Shown here: positions 6,841 through 10,923 of the stretch, piece after piece | Position numbering within the stretch: position 1 is the stretch's first letter | Layout of the letters: each line of letters starts with the position of its first letter | Assembly (NCBI GenBank): GCA_023246565.1 | Contig: JAHFIE010000026.1 | Coordinates: 4,711-15,633, forward strand | Direction: 5' to 3' | DNA: 10,923 bases | Source of the DNA: Candidatus Magasanikiibacteriota bacterium | GTDB taxonomy: Bacteria; Patescibacteriota; Patescibacteriia; Magasanikbacterales; UBA922 | Made by a program: the position numbers and the translations under genes | Notes under the pieces: model-generated | Seen by the model: the letters and a program-made list of their open reading frames with translations, nothing else | What the model was told of the DNA's origin: nothing | Databases searched by the model: none

Positions 6841-6867
6841 GGATCATCAAACAATATTTATTGTACC

Positions 6868-7806
6868 ATGAATCAACTTTCCCCTTTGCCGAAATTGATT
6901 GTTCTCCTGGGTCCTACAGCCAGTGGAAAAACCGCGTGGGGTCTTGAAATTGCGAAAAAATATAATGGTGAAATTATCTCGGCCGATTCTCGACAAATTT
7001 ATCAAAAAATGACCATTGGAACCGCAAAAGTTCATGGTGAATGGCGTTGGAACGGTCTTCGTCGGACTTTTTATGTTGATAATATTCCCCACCATTTGGT
7101 GGATTTTTTAAATCCGGGTAAAGCTTTTTCTGCTGCTGAATTTCGTGATAAAGCAGTTAAATATTGTAAAATGGCGTACCAAGCTGGCCGCATTCCGATT
7201 GTTGTTGGTGGAACTGGTCTGTATATTTCTTCTTTAGTCGATAACTTTATTATTCCCCGAGTGGCTGCTAACCAAAAATTACGTCGCAGTTTGGAAGAAA
7301 AAAGTACTCTAGAATTACTCCAATTATTGAGTACCCTTGATCCAGTAGCTTCTGAACGTATCGATGCAAAAAATAAAAGACGGTTAATTCGAGCTTTGGA
7401 AGTGTGCATTATGAGTGGTGAACGATTTTCAGAGCAATCAAAAAAAGGGGATCAATTATTTGATGTACTCCAAATTGGAATAGAAGTACCGCGCGACGTG
7501 CTTCATCGTCGTATCAGTGAACGTATTGATGGAATGATCGAAGAAGGGTTATTACAGGAAATTGAAAATCTTTTGAAACAAAAATATGGTTGGAATTTGC
7601 CGAGTATGAATGGGATTGGGTATCGCCAGTTTCGTTCTTATTTTGAAGGACAAAAAACATTACTTGAGGTTGTCGAACATTTGAAGCGGGATACACGACA
7701 GTATGCTCGTCGACAATGTACGTGGTTTCGACGGGATTCTCGGATTCAATGGTGCGAAACATTACCTGATGCTCTCCGTTTGGTCAATGAATTTTTAACA
7801 TCATAA
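6868..7806 (+). CDS. miaA: tRNA dimethylallyltransferase (MiaA)
   Basis: Transfers the dimethylallyl group from DMAPP to A37 of tRNAs reading UNN codons, providing the substrate for MiaB; cytoplasmic; 312 aa, a normal length. Visible motifs: P-loop GPTASGKT (15-22), the catalytic and tRNA-contacting ADSRQIY (39-45) with D40, GTAK (51-54), GGTGLYI (114-120), NKRRLIRALEV (169-179), and the C-terminal RDTRQYARRQ..WFRRD (274-290). Between GTAK and PHHL (74-77) there are about nine residues more than in the E. coli protein, containing GEWRWNG; I recall similar inserts in CPR homologues. The ATG at 6868 gives the expected N-terminus; no Shine-Dalgarno is present. It lies 27 nt after miaB, and the 201-aa gene begins one base after its stop, so the three are one operon. 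Confidence 0.96.
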   Translation: MNQLSPLPKLIVLLGPTASGKTAWGLEIAKKYNGEIISADSRQIYQKMTIGTAKVHGEWRWNGLRRTFYVDNIPHHLVDFLNPGKAFSAAEFRDKAVKYCKMAYQAGRIPIVVGGTGLYISSLVDNFIIPRVAANQKLRRSLEEKSTLELLQLLSTLDPVASERIDAKNKRRLIRALEVCIMSGERFSEQSKKGDQLFDVLQIGIEVPRDVLHRRISERIDGMIEEGLLQEIENLLKQKYGWNLPSMNGIGYRQFRSYFEGQKTLLEVVEHLKRDTRQYARRQCTWFRRDSRIQWCETLPDALRLVNEFLTS

Positions 7807-7807
7807 T

Positions 7808-8413
7808 ATGCCTCTTCCAAAACTGAATCGTGGTGCTCGAGTTTTGAAACCATTTCAATCAGTAATGCCCACAAGTAAAAGTCGGATGTCTCAGGGTCGA
7901 CTCGTTAGTACCCTGCGTTCGCATAATGAAGAAACGCATGCATTAAAAGGTAAGACAATGAAAGTGGCTTCGATTCGTGCTGCTACTGGAGTGAGTTTAG
8001 GTTTATCCAAGAAGGGGTCTAATATTTTTTTTGAGGAAGCAGATGATAGTGGATTGATCAAAAAAACACTAGCTACTTCGAAGACGCGTATGAGATCAGC
8101 ATATGAAAAAGCAGTGGATACTTATGGTAATAATGCTTTATCGTCCATTGATGAACCTGTGATCCATGACGATCAAGCTGATTCAGAAAAAAAAGAACGC
8201 GTCGAGGAAAGAATGAAAAAAATTCATGATGATATTGACGAGGCTAGAAATGTGAGACAAAAAAATCAGGATTCTCCTACTGGTGATACTGAAACAACTG
8301 GTGCAACAACGTCAATTCACCGTGTTTTTCATCCTAATACCTTACCAAATTCTACAGAAGAAGATGGCGGTGATGATAGTATTTCTTCTCAACCCCCAGT
8401 ACAATTAGATTAG
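7808..8413 (+). CDS. Hypothetical low-complexity protein, last gene of the miaB-miaA operon
   Basis: Not recognised; 201 aa. The N-terminal third is strongly basic (many K and R in 1-55). A central part (about 51-110) contains KVASIRAATGVSLGLSKKG and could be a small folded unit. Residues about 125-150 are a charged helix (EKKERVEERMKKIHDDIDEA). The end (151-201) is acidic, rich in D, E, S, T and P, and probably disordered. There is no signal peptide, membrane segment or cysteine. The charge split (basic start, acidic end) resembles proteins that bind RNA or ribosomes, but that is only suggestive. The ATG begins one base after the miaA TAA, so translation is probably coupled. Its last 9 nt overlap the end of the convergent carbamoyltransferase gene. 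Confidence 0.8.
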   Translation: MPLPKLNRGARVLKPFQSVMPTSKSRMSQGRLVSTLRSHNEETHALKGKTMKVASIRAATGVSLGLSKKGSNIFFEEADDSGLIKKTLATSKTRMRSAYEKAVDTYGNNALSSIDEPVIHDDQADSEKKERVEERMKKIHDDIDEARNVRQKNQDSPTGDTETTGATTSIHRVFHPNTLPNSTEEDGGDDSISSQPPVQLD

Positions 8414-9364
8414 AACAGTATTTTCTTGTTCGAGAAGCCAGAGGAGAATTGCCTTTTGCATGTGTAATCGATTTTCTGCTTGATCAAAAATAATTGCATT
8501 AGGGTGATCAATCGCGTCGCGAGAAATTTCATATCCTGTGTGACACGGCATACAGTGCATGATTTTGGCTTGCGGTGCGTACTGGTTGATGAGTTCAGCA
8601 TTCAGTTGGTAGGGACTAAAAACCGCGAGACGGCGTTCGTACTCGGATTGATATTCTGGTTTGACGGTTCCTTGTTCAAAAAATTCCATATTCATCCAGG
8701 TGTCGGTGTGGACAAAATCAGCATTGGCTACTGCTTCTCGAGGATCTTTTACATAGATCACTTTTTTTGTTGCTTCAGCCATTGTTTTTAATTCTTGATC
8801 CAAACTCGAAGGGTCAGCTTCTGGTGCCGCAATAGCCACTTCAATACCGAGTTTGGCACAGGCAAGCATCAAGGTGTTTGAAACATTATTTTCAATACCA
8901 AGCCAGGCAATTTTTTTTATGTTTTCAACACCGCCAGCAGATTCGCTCATGGTCAAAAGATCACTCAGAGCTTGGGCAGGATGATATTTTTCACTACATG
9001 CATCAATGACCGGAATACGATTATAGCTCGCGGCTTGCAGAACATCAGCCGCTTTCATAGCCCGGAACATGAGAATGTGACCAAAACGCATCACTGCTTG
9101 AACTTCATCACCGAAGTCAGTCAGCGCGAATTGGGTATTTTTACTATCCAAAAATATAGCGTGTCCACCCAGATCAGTCATACCAGCTTCGAATGAAAGT
9201 CGTGTCCGTGTCGACGTTTTTTGAAAAAGCATGATCAATGTTTTATTAGTCAAATATTCGGTTGGCTCATTATTTTGTTTTTTCGTTTTAAGATGTTTTG
9301 CAAGCTTTAACAATAAGAGAATATCCTCTCGAGTTAATTCTTTAAGAGAAACAAGATGACGCAT
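8405..9364 (-). CDS. argF: Ornithine carbamoyltransferase family protein, altered ornithine loop
   Basis: Member of the aspartate/ornithine carbamoyltransferase family; 319 aa, normal length, cytoplasmic trimer in the family. The carbamoyl-phosphate site is complete: STRTR (51-55), R101, HPAQ (128-131) and R299. The ornithine side has HCMP (270-273, usually HCLP) and D221, but the usual SMG loop is N225-M226-E227 in TDTWMNME. Ornithine carbamoyltransferase is the best call because of the HCxP motif and NNVSNTLM (159-166); another amine or amino-acid acceptor is possible. The direction (citrulline formation, or citrulline breakdown as in the arginine deiminase route) cannot be told here, so arcB is an alternative name. 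The ATG at 9364 lies 7 nt after the gatB stop; a start 20 codons earlier would overlap gatB and adds no family sequence. No Shine-Dalgarno. Co-transcribed with gatB. Confidence 0.85.
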   Translation of the reverse strand: MRHLVSLKELTREDILLLLKLAKHLKTKKQNNEPTEYLTNKTLIMLFQKTSTRTRLSFEAGMTDLGGHAIFLDSKNTQFALTDFGDEVQAVMRFGHILMFRAMKAADVLQAASYNRIPVIDACSEKYHPAQALSDLLTMSESAGGVENIKKIAWLGIENNVSNTLMLACAKLGIEVAIAAPEADPSSLDQELKTMAEATKKVIYVKDPREAVANADFVHTDTWMNMEFFEQGTVKPEYQSEYERRLAVFSPYQLNAELINQYAPQAKIMHCMPCHTGYEISRDAIDHPNAIIFDQAENRLHMQKAILLWLLEQENTVLI

Positions 9365-9371
9365 ATATGAT

Positions 9372-10919
9372 TTATGAATCGAGTTCTTTTCGAAGAAGTT
9401 TTTCCACGACTGCCGGGTCAGCACTGCCTTCAGTAGCTTTCATGACCATGCCTTTTAAAAATTGGAAAACAGCTGTTTTTCCGGATCGATATTGTTCTAC
9501 TTGAACCGGATTATTTTTAATGACATCGATTATGACAGTCTGAATTTGAACTTCATCACTAACTTGTCCATAACCTTTTTCTTCCATAACATGGGTTGGA
9601 TCAAGATCTGTGTCTGACACGACCATGTCATTCAGGATTTTTTGCGCGTTTGTGGCATTCAGACGTCCGGCATAGAGAAGCGCCACAAGTTCAGCAAAAT
9701 TTTCTGCTGAAATAGCAAGATCAGCAAGCGTCTTATTGTGCTCGTAGAGCATTCCCAATAATTTATTGGTGAGCCAACTGCCCGCGAGTCGGGCTATTTT
9801 TTGATTCGGTAATAGTAGTTCTCCATGCTCAGGTTTTGTTTCGGGTAAACTCGTGAGCCAGGTATTTATTTCGATCATCACTGCCTCGGCAAATTCGGCC
9901 AATACTTGATCATTGGTCAAAATTTCTGCGTCAGTATATGAAAATCCAAATTCCTCATGAAAACGTTGGCGTTTTTCTTGGGGTAATTCTGGTATCATTA
10001 TTGTGGTCGCAAATTTTTCAGGATGGAATGGGGGAATATCTGGTTCGGGGAAATAACGGTAATCAGCCGCATTTTCTTTTGATCGTTGCGCAATGGTTGC
10101 ACTTTTATCTTCATCCCATCCGCGTGTTTCTTGTGGCCATGATTCACCTTGGGCAATCATTGTTCCTTGGCGGTCAATTTCAAATAGAATAGCTTTTTCT
10201 ACAGCTCGGAAAGAGTTAATATTCTTTACTTCGACTTTATTATTGAGCGTATAGTTTCCGAGTGGATGAACGACTCCGTCTACTATTTCAAAAGCTCCGG
10301 CTTTTTGGACTGAAATATTTGCTTCAATACGCATTTGTCCTTTTTCCAGATTCGCATCACTGACCTTGAGATAACGAAGAATTTTTTGTAATTCTTGCGC
10401 AAATATTTTTGCCTCGAGTGCGGTTTTAAAATCAGGATTGGTAACAATTTCCACCAAGGGTGTTCCGGCGCGATTAAAATCCACGAGTGTGGTACCCGTT
10501 TGGTCATGTAAGAGTTTCGCAGTGTCTTCTTCCAAATGCGCGCGTCGAATAGTTATGGTCGCGGATTCTCGAATATTTGTTTCTAAGGGGAACGAAAGGC
10601 TGAGTGAACCGTGTTCAGCAATTGGTTCATCATATTGAGAAATTTGATAGCCTTTTGGTAAATCAGGATAAAAATAATGTTTGCGATCAAATTTAGAAAT
10701 TTCACGAATCGAACAATGAAGAGCTTTGCCAATGAGTACGGTCCACGATAAGGCGGTTTTGTTGGGTAAGGGGAGGGTTCCGGGGTGAACAAGACAAATT
10801 GGACAAACATTTATATTTGCTTCTCTGGATTCTGGGTCGTTTTTACAAGGACAAAACAGCTTGCTTTTTGTCTTCAGTTCAACATGGATTTCGAGTCCAA
10901 TAATGGGGGTAAGTTCCAT
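9372..10919 (-). CDS. gatB: Asp/Glu-tRNA amidotransferase subunit B
   Basis: Subunit of GatCAB, which amidates Glu-tRNA-Gln and/or Asp-tRNA-Asn; GatB binds the tRNA and carries the kinase step. 515 aa, slightly longer than the usual 475-480. The start IIGLEIHVELKTKSKLF (6-22) is the family N-terminus, so the gene is complete and begins 4 nt from the window edge. Zinc-site cysteines are C23, C25, C39 and C42. Other conserved stretches: RAHLEEDTAKL (126-136), DFNRAGTPLVEIVT (147-160), VKNINSFRAVEKA (231-243) and ADYRYFPEPDIPP (285-297). The C-terminal GatB/YqeY tRNA-binding domain spans about 365-513. gatA and gatC are not in the window. The carbamoyltransferase gene follows after 7 nt. The promoter is outside the window. 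Confidence 0.96.
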   Translation of the reverse strand: MELTPIIGLEIHVELKTKSKLFCPCKNDPESREANINVCPICLVHPGTLPLPNKTALSWTVLIGKALHCSIREISKFDRKHYFYPDLPKGYQISQYDEPIAEHGSLSLSFPLETNIRESATITIRRAHLEEDTAKLLHDQTGTTLVDFNRAGTPLVEIVTNPDFKTALEAKIFAQELQKILRYLKVSDANLEKGQMRIEANISVQKAGAFEIVDGVVHPLGNYTLNNKVEVKNINSFRAVEKAILFEIDRQGTMIAQGESWPQETRGWDEDKSATIAQRSKENAADYRYFPEPDIPPFHPEKFATTIMIPELPQEKRQRFHEEFGFSYTDAEILTNDQVLAEFAEAVMIEINTWLTSLPETKPEHGELLLPNQKIARLAGSWLTNKLLGMLYEHNKTLADLAISAENFAELVALLYAGRLNATNAQKILNDMVVSDTDLDPTHVMEEKGYGQVSDEVQIQTVIIDVIKNNPVQVEQYRSGKTAVFQFLKGMVMKATEGSADPAVVEKLLRKELDS

Positions 10920-10923
10920 AAAG

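Noticed and set aside
6849..6865. Small AT hairpin in the miaB-miaA gap as a regulatory element
   Set aside because: Only about 5 bp of A/T-rich stem with no T-tract; easily expected by chance.
9365..9424. Twenty-residue longer start for the carbamoyltransferase
   Set aside because: It overlaps gatB by more than 50 nt and adds no family-like sequence; the ATG at 9364 fits the usual protein start.
1..10923. Recoded UGA (glycine), known in some CPR lineages
   Set aside because: All genes read through at full length in the standard code with TGG for Trp; absence of TGA stops among nine genes is too small a sample to matter.

Overview
The window reads as a piece of a Candidate Phyla Radiation (Patescibacteria, Parcubacteria-like) chromosome. 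Evidence: a threonyl-tRNA synthetase without the N-terminal TGS domain, MiaB, MiaA and carbamoyltransferase proteins with sequence signatures that I recall from CPR genomes, AT-leaning DNA, tightly packed genes, and almost no Shine-Dalgarno sequences. The standard code works throughout; the nine genes end in TAA or TAG. This placement is by recognition, not by a search, and I cannot name the lineage below that level.

Layout. (1) 1-1871, plus strand: the 3' end of a T-box leader (antiterminator with UGGAACC bulge, then the competing terminator) followed by thrS. (2) 1889-1968: a 28-bp hairpin that can end transcription from both sides. (3) 1972-4890, minus strand: two adjacent genes for unrecognised, charged, helix-rich proteins (655 and 313 aa), driven by a near-consensus promoter. 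(4) 4923-5031: a divergent promoter region with a small palindrome over one -35 element. (5) 5031-5420, plus strand: a self-contained cassette (promoter, Shine-Dalgarno, 116-aa orphan gene, terminator) that is GC-richer than everything around it. (6) 5470-8413, plus strand: promoter, miaB, miaA and a 201-aa unrecognised gene. (7) 8405-10919, minus strand: gatB followed 7 nt later by an ornithine-carbamoyltransferase-family gene, which converges on the 201-aa gene with a 9-nt overlap.

Function. Most recognised genes serve translation: thrS charges tRNA-Thr and appears to be controlled by uncharged tRNA; MiaA then MiaB build ms2i6A at position 37 of tRNAs that read UNN codons; GatB is part of the amidotransferase that makes Gln-tRNA and/or Asn-tRNA. 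The carbamoyltransferase is metabolic, probably linked to arginine/ornithine, with an altered ornithine-binding loop. The least explained parts are the two-gene operon, the 116-aa cassette and the 201-aa protein. The most informative non-coding feature is the T-box tail, which would be notable in a CPR genome.
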